Assembly (NCBI GenBank): GCA_905214955.1
Contig: CAJMON010000036.1
Coordinates: 1-29,475 of the forward strand
Length of the DNA: 29,475 bases
DNA from: an uncultured bacterium
GTDB taxonomy: Bacteria > Bacillota > Clostridia > Lachnospirales > Lachnospiraceae
Direction: 5' to 3'
In this document: positions 15,271 to 23,032 of the stretch, piece after piece
How positions within the stretch are numbered: position 1 is the first letter of the stretch
Layout: the number at the start of each line of letters is the position of its first letter
Program-made: the position numbers and the translations under genes
The notes under the pieces: model-generated
What the model was told of the DNA's origin: nothing
Database searches by the model: none
The model's input: the letters and a program-made list of their open reading frames with translations, nothing else

Positions 15271-15305
15271 AAAAACCCCGGTCCAGCAAAAGTCGTCCCG
15301 GGGTT
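15271..15305 (-). terminator. Intrinsic terminator after the LCP gene
   Basis: On the minus strand AACCCCGG (15298-15305) pairs with CCGGGGTT (15274-15281) and is followed by TTTTT. It begins 14 bp after the LCP stop codon and ends upstream of the NSS transporter gene. Confidence 0.8.
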
Positions 15306-15318
15306 CGTGATCCTTTTC

Positions 15319-16425
15319 TCATGAGCCATAATTTTCTGTGCTGGCTGCTGCAGGATCTGTAAATCCAGTGTTGTTCATAATAGTATAGCTCCGCTCCTGT
15401 ACTGCCGCAGACGGAGTATAGTCCGTAGTCCCAAACAGAAACTCATGAAGCTGGATCACATTGCTCTCCAGTGTCACCGGAACTTCGTTGTAGGTAGACT
15501 GATCTGTCTCATGTGCAAAGGGGAATCCGGTGGTTTCTCCCATATTGTAGTTGATCAGTTTCATGCCTAAGGATACCAGTTCTGTGGGGGAATAGCTGGT
15601 CAGAATCATATCAAAAACTTCATCTGCGATCTTGTTTAAGGTGGTGATTCCTGCAGATTTTGCTTTGTCTACAATCAGCCCGATCACTTCTCTCTGACGG
15701 CTGGTACGTTTGAAGTCGTTTCCTGCCGTGTAACGAATACGGGTATATGCCACAGCCTGAATACCGTTCATCAAATACGTTCCTTTGCCTGGCAGGTCAT
15801 TTGCCCGGTCGTAGGTAGTGCCATCATAGATCTCTGTGGTCTCCACGCAGTAATCATTCAGGTATCCTGCTTCCTCATCGGTAACGCTCAACTTAATGCC
15901 GCCCAGATCATTGATGATGGTCACCAGTGCTCGCATATCTACGGAAATATACTCCGTGATATTTAAATCTAAGTTAGCGTTTAACATGGCCACTGCCTGC
16001 TGGGGTCCTCCAATAGCATAAGCGGAATTGGATTTTCCATAGCTGCCATTTCCAAGCTCCAGGTAACTGTCACGGTAAACGGATGCCAGTTTGACTTCTT
16101 TTGTCTCATTATTAATGCTGGCGATAATCATGGTATCACTGTTTCCACTGCTTAATTCACCATGTCTGGAATCCAGCCCGAACAGTGCAATGTTGGTGTA
16201 GGTATCGCCCTGCATCACCGGGTCTGTCTGCACTTCTTCATTGATCACCACTTCTTCCGGTGTGATATCCATTACCTGAATGGAATTCAGCTTTTTCTGA
16301 ATCACTACATAATACGCTGCATAAACCATCAGACAGAGAAGCACCAGAATTTCAATAACAAAAAACCTTTTTCTGCGTTTGTACCGCTTGTACGCTTTGC
16401 TGTTCTTATCAATGGATTTCTTCAT
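15319..16425 (-). CDS. LCP (LytR-CpsA-Psr) family cell-wall glycopolymer ligase
   Basis: A 368-residue membrane-anchored extracellular protein. A basic cytoplasmic N-terminus (KRYKRRKR) precedes a membrane helix at about 21-43, and the LCP domain spans about 72-265. The key residues of the family are in place: LFGLD at 81-85, SDTMI with D97, the SVYRDS Arg at 118, and the RIRYTAGNDFKRTSRQREVI block at 229-248. LCP enzymes transfer undecaprenyl-linked glycopolymers such as teichoic acids or capsule to peptidoglycan. The C-terminal 100 residues are a short variable extension. The gene lies 58 bp after the CsoR gene and is followed by a terminator, so it may end a glgB-csoR-LCP transcript. Its polymer is unknown. 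Confidence 0.92.
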   Translation of the reverse strand: MKKSIDKNSKAYKRYKRRKRFFVIEILVLLCLMVYAAYYVVIQKKLNSIQVMDITPEEVVINEEVQTDPVMQGDTYTNIALFGLDSRHGELSSGNSDTMIIASINNETKEVKLASVYRDSYLELGNGSYGKSNSAYAIGGPQQAVAMLNANLDLNITEYISVDMRALVTIINDLGGIKLSVTDEEAGYLNDYCVETTEIYDGTTYDRANDLPGKGTYLMNGIQAVAYTRIRYTAGNDFKRTSRQREVIGLIVDKAKSAGITTLNKIADEVFDMILTSYSPTELVSLGMKLINYNMGETTGFPFAHETDQSTYNEVPVTLESNVIQLHEFLFGTTDYTPSAAVQERSYTIMNNTGFTDPAAASTENYGS

Positions 16426-16483
16426 GTGTTTTCGTTCCTTTTGTCATTCCTTCTGTTTTTATGAAATCTCTTCCATCTTATTC

Positions 16484-16870
16484 TTATTTGATGAATGTGT
16501 CAATAGCTTTGTTCAGTTCTGCAATGGCCTCCATGTCCCCGGTTTCGATGGCATCCACCAGACAGTGCTGAATATGATCATGAAGAATCACCTTTCCCGT
16601 GTTGTTAATCGCTGCTTTTACTGCTGAAAGCTGAATCAAGACCTCACTGCAGTCCCGTCCGCTCTCCACCATTTTCCGGATGGATTCCAGATGGCCGATA
16701 GCTCTGGAAAGTCTGTTTAACACCGCCTTTGTACTCTCGTGGGTGTGCGTATGGGTATGGCTGTGGCTGTGGGGAATGCCTTCTGCATGAAGTCTGGCAT
16801 GCTCCAGTTCTGCCAGATCCTGCGCAGAAGGCTCATCCCCGGCATGTTTCTCAAATTGTTCTTCTTCCAT
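16484..16870 (-). CDS. CsoR family metal-sensing repressor with His-rich N-terminal segment
   Basis: A 128-residue CsoR/RcnR (DUF156) regulator. C74, H99 and C103 have exactly the spacing of the Cu(I) ligands of CsoR (Cys, 25 residues to His, 4 to Cys), so copper is the likely inducer. The core (VLNRLSRAIGHLESIRKMVE onward) is complete. Unlike standard CsoR proteins of about 90-100 residues it carries an N-terminal extension with alternating His at 34-44 (HSHSHTHTHTH), which may bind further metal. No copper ATPase or chaperone gene is nearby. It starts 16 bp after the glgB stop codon with a GAGAGG site, so it is probably cotranscribed with glgB. Operator sites were not identified. Confidence 0.88.
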   Translation of the reverse strand: MEEEQFEKHAGDEPSAQDLAELEHARLHAEGIPHSHSHTHTHTHESTKAVLNRLSRAIGHLESIRKMVESGRDCSEVLIQLSAVKAAINNTGKVILHDHIQHCLVDAIETGDMEAIAELNKAIDTFIK

Positions 16871-16886
16871 GAATACCTCTCTTCTG

Positions 16887-19277
16887 TTATTTCTTTCTGT
16901 GAAGCAGATCTTTCACTGCCTCCGTCACTTTCTCCGCCGGTTTTTCTTTCTTGGCGGTACTCTTTGCTGCTGTCTTTCTGGTCTTTTCCGGCTTTTCCGC
17001 TTTTTCCGGTTTTGCAGCCTTTACAGCAGCCTTGGGTTTCTCCGCTTTTTCCGTCTTGGCAGTTGGCTTGATGTAAGAGAAAACAGCCATGCCAAGAGGC
17101 GGAATGTTGACCGTAATGGAATTGGGCCTGTCATCTGCCTCCTGCTTTTTGGATTGTTTCACTCTTGGATTCGTCACTCCCGTTCCGCCGAATTCTATTT
17201 TATCGCTATTGAAAATTTCTTTGTATTTTCCAGCAAAGGGCACGCCCACCGGATATTTTTCTCTGGTCACCGGTGCAAAGTTGCAGATGACAAGAAGGGT
17301 CTCTTCCTTTTTCTTTGTCTTTCTTGCAAAAATCAGAAGATTTTCATTGGCTGCAATGGAATTGATCCACTCAAATCCTTCCGGATCATAGTCCATCTCA
17401 TACAGGGCCGGCTGGCTCTTATACAGAGTATTCAGCGCCTGATAATATTTCTGCATGTTCTGATGCTCTTCGTACTGAAGAAGCTCCCACTCAATGCCCC
17501 GCTCTTCAGACCACTCATCATACTGGGCAAAATCCTGCCCCATAAACAGCAGCTTCTTTCCGGGATGAGCCATCATAAAGCCGTAGGCCACACGCAGGTT
17601 GGCAAACTGGGACTGACGGTTTCCAGGCATTTTTCCGATCATGGATGCTTTTCCATGAACCACCTCATCATGGGACAGCGTCAGAATAAAGTCCTCACTG
17701 TAGGCATAGACCATGCTGAAGGTCAGCTCTCCGTGATGATAGGAGCGGAAATACGGATCAAGGGCCATGTAGCCTGTAAAATCATTCATCCAGCCCATAT
17801 TCCACTTGTAATCAAAGCCAAGTCCGTCTTCTTCCACCGGACCGGTCACCCTGGGCCATGCCGTAGATTCTTCTGCAATCAGGCACACATCCGGATATTT
17901 TTTCTTAAAAATGGAATTTAAATGTTTCAAAAACTCTACCGCTTCCAGGTTTTCATTGCCGCCGTAGATATTGGCCACCCATTCTCCGTCATTCTTTCCA
18001 TAATCCAGGTACAGCATGGAGGCTACTGCATCCATCCGAATACCATCTGCGTGGTACTTGTCCGCCCAGAACAAGGCGTTGGCAATCAAAAAGTTCTTGA
18101 CCTCCGGACGGCCGTAATTGTAAATCAGAGTGCCCCAGTGAGGGTTGGAACCCTGTCTGGGATCTAAATGCTCATACAGGCAGGTGCCGTCAAAGGCACA
18201 CATGCCAAACGTATCTCTTGGAAAATGGGCCGGAACCCAGTCCAGAATCACGCCGATGCCCTGCTCATGCATGTAGTTCATAAAGTACATAAAGTCTTTC
18301 GGGGAACCGTACCGGCTGGTGGGCGCATAATACCCAGTCACCTGATAACCCCAGGATGCATCCAGTGGATGCTCCATCACCGGCATCAGCTCCACATGGG
18401 TGTAACCCATTTTCTTTACATAATCTGCAATCATAGGAGCCAGTTCCCGGTAATTGTAAAAGTAATGTTCCTCCTGCTCTTCCTTTGGCGGACGCTTAAA
18501 GGAACCTAAATGCACTTCGTAAATAGACATGGGTGCATTCTTGGCATTCTTCTCTCCCCGCTCTTTCAGCCACTGGCTGTCTGTCCAGGAAAAGCCTTTT
18601 AAGTCAGTCACCACGGAAGCCGTGTTGGGACGCATCTCCGCAGCGTTGGCATAGGGGTCAGCCTTTAAGTAGGTCAGTCCGCCTTTTGCCTTGATCTCAT
18701 ACTTGTAGATGTCGTTTACTTTGATTCCGGGCACAAACAATTCAAAAATACCGGAATCCCACAACCTGCGCATAGGAAGCCTGCGGCCATCCCACAGGTT
18801 AAAATCTCCTACCACGCTGACACGCATGGCATTTGGCGCCCACACGGCAAAGTGGACTCCTCTGGTTCCCTTGATGGTCATGGGATGCGCACCTAATTTT
18901 TCATAAATGTCATAGCAGATGCCGGCATTGAATTTTTTCGTCTCTGCCTGTGTGATCACAGGAGGAAAGCTGTAAGGATCCTTCCGTTTTTCCTTCTGCC
19001 CATTGTCGTAAACCACTTCCAGAGAATAATCCGGGATCTCTTTGGCCGGGATCAGAACTGCAAAGTAGCCTTCCTCATCTTCCTCCTCCATAGGATATCC
19101 GTTCTTTTCTCCTTTGATGCATACGGTCACGGATACTGCCGTAGGAAGAAACGTCTGGATCAAAAGTCCTTCTTCGGTCATTCTGGGACCTAAAAATTTT
19201 TCCGGATGATCTTCTTCTGAATAGACAATCCCCTCAATTCCTGCCCAATCCATCATATCATACAGTTTTTCATCCAT
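16887..19277 (-). CDS. glgB: 1,4-alpha-glucan branching enzyme with Lys/Ala-rich C-terminal tail
   Basis: A 796-residue GH13 glycogen branching enzyme. The ATG at 19277 is preferred because GGGAGG lies 10 bp upstream; an in-frame ATG at 19295 has only a weak site. N-terminal carbohydrate-binding (CBM48-type) modules fill about 20-225, with HFAVWAPNAMRVSVVGDFN typical. The catalytic barrel follows: the GIRMDAVASM nucleophile Asp at 416, the acid/base Glu at 469 in IAEEST, and the LSHDEVVHGK transition-state residues. The last 59 residues are a repetitive Lys/Ala/Glu/Pro tail (AEKP-like repeats) not found in ordinary GlgB. No other glycogen gene is present. The gene lies 65 bp after the DUF1015 gene and 16 bp before csoR. 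Confidence 0.93.
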   Translation of the reverse strand: MDEKLYDMMDWAGIEGIVYSEEDHPEKFLGPRMTEEGLLIQTFLPTAVSVTVCIKGEKNGYPMEEEDEEGYFAVLIPAKEIPDYSLEVVYDNGQKEKRKDPYSFPPVITQAETKKFNAGICYDIYEKLGAHPMTIKGTRGVHFAVWAPNAMRVSVVGDFNLWDGRRLPMRRLWDSGIFELFVPGIKVNDIYKYEIKAKGGLTYLKADPYANAAEMRPNTASVVTDLKGFSWTDSQWLKERGEKNAKNAPMSIYEVHLGSFKRPPKEEQEEHYFYNYRELAPMIADYVKKMGYTHVELMPVMEHPLDASWGYQVTGYYAPTSRYGSPKDFMYFMNYMHEQGIGVILDWVPAHFPRDTFGMCAFDGTCLYEHLDPRQGSNPHWGTLIYNYGRPEVKNFLIANALFWADKYHADGIRMDAVASMLYLDYGKNDGEWVANIYGGNENLEAVEFLKHLNSIFKKKYPDVCLIAEESTAWPRVTGPVEEDGLGFDYKWNMGWMNDFTGYMALDPYFRSYHHGELTFSMVYAYSEDFILTLSHDEVVHGKASMIGKMPGNRQSQFANLRVAYGFMMAHPGKKLLFMGQDFAQYDEWSEERGIEWELLQYEEHQNMQKYYQALNTLYKSQPALYEMDYDPEGFEWINSIAANENLLIFARKTKKKEETLLVICNFAPVTREKYPVGVPFAGKYKEIFNSDKIEFGGTGVTNPRVKQSKKQEADDRPNSITVNIPPLGMAVFSYIKPTAKTEKAEKPKAAVKAAKPEKAEKPEKTRKTAAKSTAKKEKPAEKVTEAVKDLLHRKK

Positions 19278-19342
19278 AAAAGCATATCCTCCCATCTTCT
19301 GAATGATGTCTATTTTATCACAAAATTCTCCAGAAAGAAAGC

Positions 19343-20575
19343 CTAAAGCGCATGGATAAATAAGCCGCTTCGCAGTTTGGGCTCGAACCAGGTCGATTTA
19401 GGAGGCATCAGCTCTCCTGCATCTGCCACTTCAAACAGTTCCTGAATGGATGTGGGATGCATGGCAAATGCCACGGCAGCCCCGTTTCTTACCCGTTTTT
19501 CCAATTCCCCGAGACCCCGGATGCCTCCCACAAAGGAAATCCGGCCATCGGTCTTTGGATCTTTGATGCCAAGAATAGGATCTAAAAGTTCTCTTTGCAG
19601 ATATGCCACATCCAGCCCTTCTGCCGGATCATCGGATACAAACTCCGGTTTTGTATAAAGTATGTACCACTGATTATTTAAAAACATTCCCATCATACCT
19701 TTTGCTTCGCATTTGACAGGACCTTCCTGTTTTTCCACTGTAAATTTTTCCTGTACCTTTTCCAGAAAAGCTTCCTCTGTCAGGCCGTTTAAATCCTGCA
19801 CCACCCGGTTGTAATCCAAAATTTTCAGCTCATCATCCGGAAACAGAACGCTTAAAAACCAGTTGAAAGGTTCTTCTCCTGTATACCCTGGATGCTCTTT
19901 GCGGCGTTTTAAGCCTACTTTCACTGCAGAAGCTGCTCTGTGGTGGCCGTCTGCAATGTAAATCTTTGAAATTCCCTGAAAAATGTTCTGAATCTTCTGA
20001 ACCGTTTCCGGATCACTGATCGGATACCCTTTGTGTCCGATGCCGTCAGGACTTACAAAATCAAAAATCGGCGTTTCCTGCTCTGCTTTTTGGATCAGTT
20101 CTTCCATTTCCGGATTTTTCCGGTAGGACAGGAAGATTGGGCCGGTCTGGGCATTGCAAATGTCCACGTGGCGGATGCGGTCGATTTCTTTATCTTCCCT
20201 GGTATTTTCATGCTTTTTGATAACACCGGTCTGGTAATCGTCAATGGATGCGCAGGCCACAAGTCCTCTCTGGGTCCGTCCATCCATCGTCAGCTCATAC
20301 ACATAAAAACAGGGTGCCTCATCTTGGACAAACTCTCCCTGTTTTTTCATCTCCCACAAAGTATCATGGGCTTTTTCATACACTTCCGGCGCATAAGTAT
20401 CTACGCTGTCCGGGAACTGGGTCTCTGCCCGGTCAATTTTTAAAAAGCTTAAGGGCTCTTTTTCTACTTCTTTTTTTGCCTCTTCCCGGCTGTACACGTC
20501 ATAAGGAAGGGCTGCGATGCGCTCCGTCAAATCTTTTCTAGGACGGATGGCTGCAAAAGCTCGAATACTGGCCAT
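19343..20575 (-). CDS. DUF1015 family protein in the serine operon
   Basis: A 410-residue cytoplasmic DUF1015 protein. The start at ATG 20575 is set by a GGAGGAGA site; the upstream ATG is poorer. The conserved motifs are visible: PYDVYSREEA near the start (about 25-34), KKHENTREDKEIDR with K120, H122 and E123, and IADGHHRAASA with the DGHHR at 209-213. That last motif resembles the ParB/sulfiredoxin-like nucleotide-binding loop, which includes the SerK/SbnI serine kinases. The gene follows serC and serA, while no serB is in the window, so a role in handling serine or phosphoserine is inferred from context. A hairpin terminator between serA and this gene suggests reduced expression. Biochemical function not certain. 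Confidence 0.85.
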   Translation of the reverse strand: MASIRAFAAIRPRKDLTERIAALPYDVYSREEAKKEVEKEPLSFLKIDRAETQFPDSVDTYAPEVYEKAHDTLWEMKKQGEFVQDEAPCFYVYELTMDGRTQRGLVACASIDDYQTGVIKKHENTREDKEIDRIRHVDICNAQTGPIFLSYRKNPEMEELIQKAEQETPIFDFVSPDGIGHKGYPISDPETVQKIQNIFQGISKIYIADGHHRAASAVKVGLKRRKEHPGYTGEEPFNWFLSVLFPDDELKILDYNRVVQDLNGLTEEAFLEKVQEKFTVEKQEGPVKCEAKGMMGMFLNNQWYILYTKPEFVSDDPAEGLDVAYLQRELLDPILGIKDPKTDGRISFVGGIRGLGELEKRVRNGAAVAFAMHPTSIQELFEVADAGELMPPKSTWFEPKLRSGLFIHAL

Positions 20576-20596
20576 ATTTTTCTCCTCCATACATAT

Positions 20597-20624
20597 AAGA
20601 AAAGGGACTGTCAAAGCAGCCCCT
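20597..20624 (-). terminator. Terminator or attenuator between serA and the DUF1015 gene
   Basis: On the minus strand AGGGGCTG (20617-20624) pairs with CAGTCCCT (20603-20610), with one G-U, around a 6-base loop and is followed by TTTTCTT. It starts 10 bp after the serA stop codon. No clear promoter follows before the DUF1015 gene, so it probably allows partial readthrough. Confidence 0.65.
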
Positions 20625-20633
20625 GTCTTTTAT

Positions 20634-21797
20634 TTACTTGATTCTCCGTGTTTTCAAAACGCCTTCTACGGCTTCTATCTTTTTCATCAGCTCATCGGAT
20701 ATGGGCTTTGCCAGGTCAAATAAGGTATAGGCGTAATCTCCCCGGCTCTTGTTTACCATATTATCGATGTTGATGTCCTCTTCGCCAAACAGCGCGGTAA
20801 ACTGGCTGATCATGTTCCGGATGTTCTTGTGGTTGATGGCAATCCGGCTGGCGGAAGCACACACGCCCATGTCGCAGTTGGGATAGTTGACGGAATTGCG
20901 GATATTTCCGTTTTCCAGATATTCCATCACTTCTTCCACTGCCATCTTCGCACAGTTATCCTCCGACTCGGCGGTAGAAGCTCCCAGATGGGGAATCACG
21001 ATGGTTCCCTTGGCTCCTGCTGTCACAGGATTGGGGAAATCGGTAACGTAGCGTTTCACTTTTCCGGTCTTTAAGGCACTTACCACAGCGTCTTCATCCA
21101 CCAGCAGATCTCTTGCAAAGTTTAACAGCACCACGCCGTCTTTCATCATGTCAATGGATTCTGCTCCGATCATCTTTCTGGTGCTGTCCATCAGCGGCAC
21201 ATGGATGGTGATGTAATCACACTCCCGGTAAATTTCTTTCACATCGTTGATGTGTTTGATATTTCTGGAAAGCTTCCAGGCTGCATCTACAGAAATATAG
21301 GGGTCATATCCATACACTTCCATGTCCAGATTCACTGCGGCGTTGGCCACCAGCACACCGATGGCTCCAAGACCGATGATGCCAAGCTTTTTGCCCTTTA
21401 ACTCGCATCCTGCGAATTTCTTTTTCTCTTTTTCCGCCATTTTGGCAATGTCTTCATTCTGGCGCTCACTCTGCACCCAGTTCACACCGCCGATGATGTC
21501 TCTGGAGGCAAGTAAAAGACCTGCCAGCACCAGTTCCTTCACGCCATTGGCATTGGCACCTGGCGTATTAAAGACTACAATTCCTTTTTCTGCGCATTTG
21601 TCCAGAGGAATGTTATTGACTCCAGCTCCTGCTCTGGCAATGACTTTTAAATTTTCCGGTAATTCCATCTCATGCATGGCAGCGCTTCTGACCAGAATCG
21701 CGTCCGCATCTTTCATCTCTTCCGTTTTGCGGTAGTCCTCTGTAAACAGATCCAGACCCACATGGGAAATGGCATTGAGGCATGTATAATTAGGCAT
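20634..21797 (-). CDS. serA: D-3-phosphoglycerate dehydrogenase
   Basis: A 387-residue 2-hydroxyacid dehydrogenase, first enzyme of serine synthesis, oxidising 3-phosphoglycerate with NAD+. The ATG at 21797 follows AAGGAGA; a start further upstream would overlap serC. The Rossmann motif GLGAIG is at 142-147. Substrate-binding VRSAAMHE and the ARAGAGVNNIP loop lie near 36-64. The catalytic Arg is at 229 (NFAR), the Glu in the following helix region, and His at 270 (HLGAST). A C-terminal ACT-type regulatory segment fills about 315-387 (ISQFTALFGEEDINIDNMVN), so feedback by serine is possible. Starts 1 bp after the serC stop, giving tight coupling. Confidence 0.94.
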   Translation of the reverse strand: MPNYTCLNAISHVGLDLFTEDYRKTEEMKDADAILVRSAAMHEMELPENLKVIARAGAGVNNIPLDKCAEKGIVVFNTPGANANGVKELVLAGLLLASRDIIGGVNWVQSERQNEDIAKMAEKEKKKFAGCELKGKKLGIIGLGAIGVLVANAAVNLDMEVYGYDPYISVDAAWKLSRNIKHINDVKEIYRECDYITIHVPLMDSTRKMIGAESIDMMKDGVVLLNFARDLLVDEDAVVSALKTGKVKRYVTDFPNPVTAGAKGTIVIPHLGASTAESEDNCAKMAVEEVMEYLENGNIRNSVNYPNCDMGVCASASRIAINHKNIRNMISQFTALFGEEDINIDNMVNKSRGDYAYTLFDLAKPISDELMKKIEAVEGVLKTRRIK

Positions 21798-21798
21798 C

Positions 21799-22884
21799 TT
21801 ACAGATTCTCCTTTTCAAATTCTTTCATGAAAGCAACCAGTTTTTCTACACCTTCGATGGGCATTGCATTGTAAATGCTGGCACGCATACCGCCTACAGT
21901 ACGGTGGCCTTTTAAGTTTACAAATCCTGCTTCTGTGGCTGCCTTGACAAATTTTGCATCCATCTCTTTGTCACCGGTTACAAAAGGAACGTTCATCAGA
22001 GAACGGTCTTCTTTTACAACGGTGCCGTGGAACAGATGGCTTTCATCCAGATAATTGTAAAGAATGGCTGCTTTTTTCTCATTGTGTGCTTTCATGGCTT
22101 CCAGGCCGCCCATTTTCTTCAGCCATTTGAAGACCTTGCCGCACATGTAAATGCAGTAGCAGTTAGGTGTGTTGTACAGGGATCCTGCATCTGCATGGGT
22201 CTTGAACTTCAGCATGGTGGGTACATAGGAAGGCACATCATCTGTAATCAGATCGTCCCGGATAATGGAAATCACCATACCGGCCGGTCCGATGTTTTTC
22301 TGCACGCCGCCGTAGAGAATGCCATATTTGGTCACATCTTCCGGTTCTGACAGGAAACAGGAAGAAACATCCGCCACCAGGGTCTTTCCTTTGGTGTTTG
22401 GCAGTGTCTGAAATTTGGTTCCGTAAATGGTATTGTTCTTGCAGATATACACATAGTCTGCATCCGGGCTGATAGGAAGATCTGAGCAGTCCGGAATATA
22501 CGAAAATGTCTTATCCTCGGAAGAGGCGATCTTGTTGGCCTTTCCGTATTTCTGTGCTTCCTGATATGCCTTCTTTGCCCACTGGCCGGTCACGATATAA
22601 TCTGCCACTCCATGCTTCATCAGGTTCATGGGGATCATGGCAAACTGCTGTGATGCTCCGCCCTGAAGAAATAATACCTTGTAATTGTCCGGAATCTGAA
22701 GCAGGTCCCGTAAGTCCTGCTCTGCCTCATGGATGATGTCATCGAAAACCTGGGATCGGTGACTCATTTCCATTACGGACATCCCGCAGCCTCTGTAATC
22801 CATCATTTCACTGGCTGCTTCTTTTAATACCTCTTCCGGCAGCATCGCCGGTCCCGCAGAAAAATTGTACACTCTGTTCACCAT
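21799..22884 (-). CDS. serC: Phosphoserine aminotransferase
   Basis: A 361-residue PLP enzyme that converts 3-phosphohydroxypyruvate and glutamate to phosphoserine and 2-oxoglutarate. The start at ATG 22884 follows GAGGAGG and gives the family's usual N-terminus, VNRVYNFSAGPAMLPEEVL. Signature stretches include MSHRSQVFDDI, LFLQGGASQQFAMIPMNL and the PLP-lysine K196 in YGGVQKNIGPAG. RTVGGMRASIYNAM near the C-terminus is also typical. It is first in the serC-serA-DUF1015 operon, with its own strong promoter at 22967-22995 and a leader hairpin. Two extra in-frame codons upstream of the site should not be used. Confidence 0.95.
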   Translation of the reverse strand: MVNRVYNFSAGPAMLPEEVLKEAASEMMDYRGCGMSVMEMSHRSQVFDDIIHEAEQDLRDLLQIPDNYKVLFLQGGASQQFAMIPMNLMKHGVADYIVTGQWAKKAYQEAQKYGKANKIASSEDKTFSYIPDCSDLPISPDADYVYICKNNTIYGTKFQTLPNTKGKTLVADVSSCFLSEPEDVTKYGILYGGVQKNIGPAGMVISIIRDDLITDDVPSYVPTMLKFKTHADAGSLYNTPNCYCIYMCGKVFKWLKKMGGLEAMKAHNEKKAAILYNYLDESHLFHGTVVKEDRSLMNVPFVTGDKEMDAKFVKAATEAGFVNLKGHRTVGGMRASIYNAMPIEGVEKLVAFMKEFEKENL

Positions 22885-22913
22885 TGTTTCCTCCTCATTC
22901 CTGATTAGTTTTT

Positions 22914-22957
22914 GAGTGCCCGAAGACGACAGTAGACCGTCATCTGCGGACACTCTG
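22914..22957 (-). promoter_or_regulatory. Leader hairpin of the serC transcript
   Basis: On the minus strand GAGTGTCCG pairs with CGGGCACTC (one G-U). Inside it GATGACG pairs with CGTCTTC with one mismatch. The hairpin begins within a few nucleotides of the predicted start of the transcript and has no T-run, so it looks like a 5'-end stabilising or regulatory stem rather than a terminator. It is not a T-box. Confidence 0.45.
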
Positions 22958-22966
22958 TTTTGTTAA

Positions 22967-22995
22967 AGTATACGCTTCTGTTAAAAAATAGTCAA
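22967..22995 (-). promoter_or_regulatory. Sigma-A promoter of serC-serA
   Basis: On the minus strand TTGACT (22990-22995) and TATACT (22967-22972) are exactly 17 bp apart. The start near 22960 gives a leader of about 75 nt. It lies in the 148-bp gap after ilvB. Confidence 0.8.
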
Positions 22996-23032
22996 GTAAA
23001 GATTTCTGAAAATTTGAGTTTTTACGGACTTT

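Noticed and set aside
16869..17921. A 350-codon plus-strand frame antisense to glgB
   Set aside because: Shadow of a well-supported gene; composition is unlike a real protein.
18358..18372. GCATCCAGTGGATGC, a perfect palindrome sharing the CCAGTGG core of the left-end element
   Set aside because: It lies inside glgB at conserved codons (EHPLDAS), so protein coding explains it; no further structure surrounds it.
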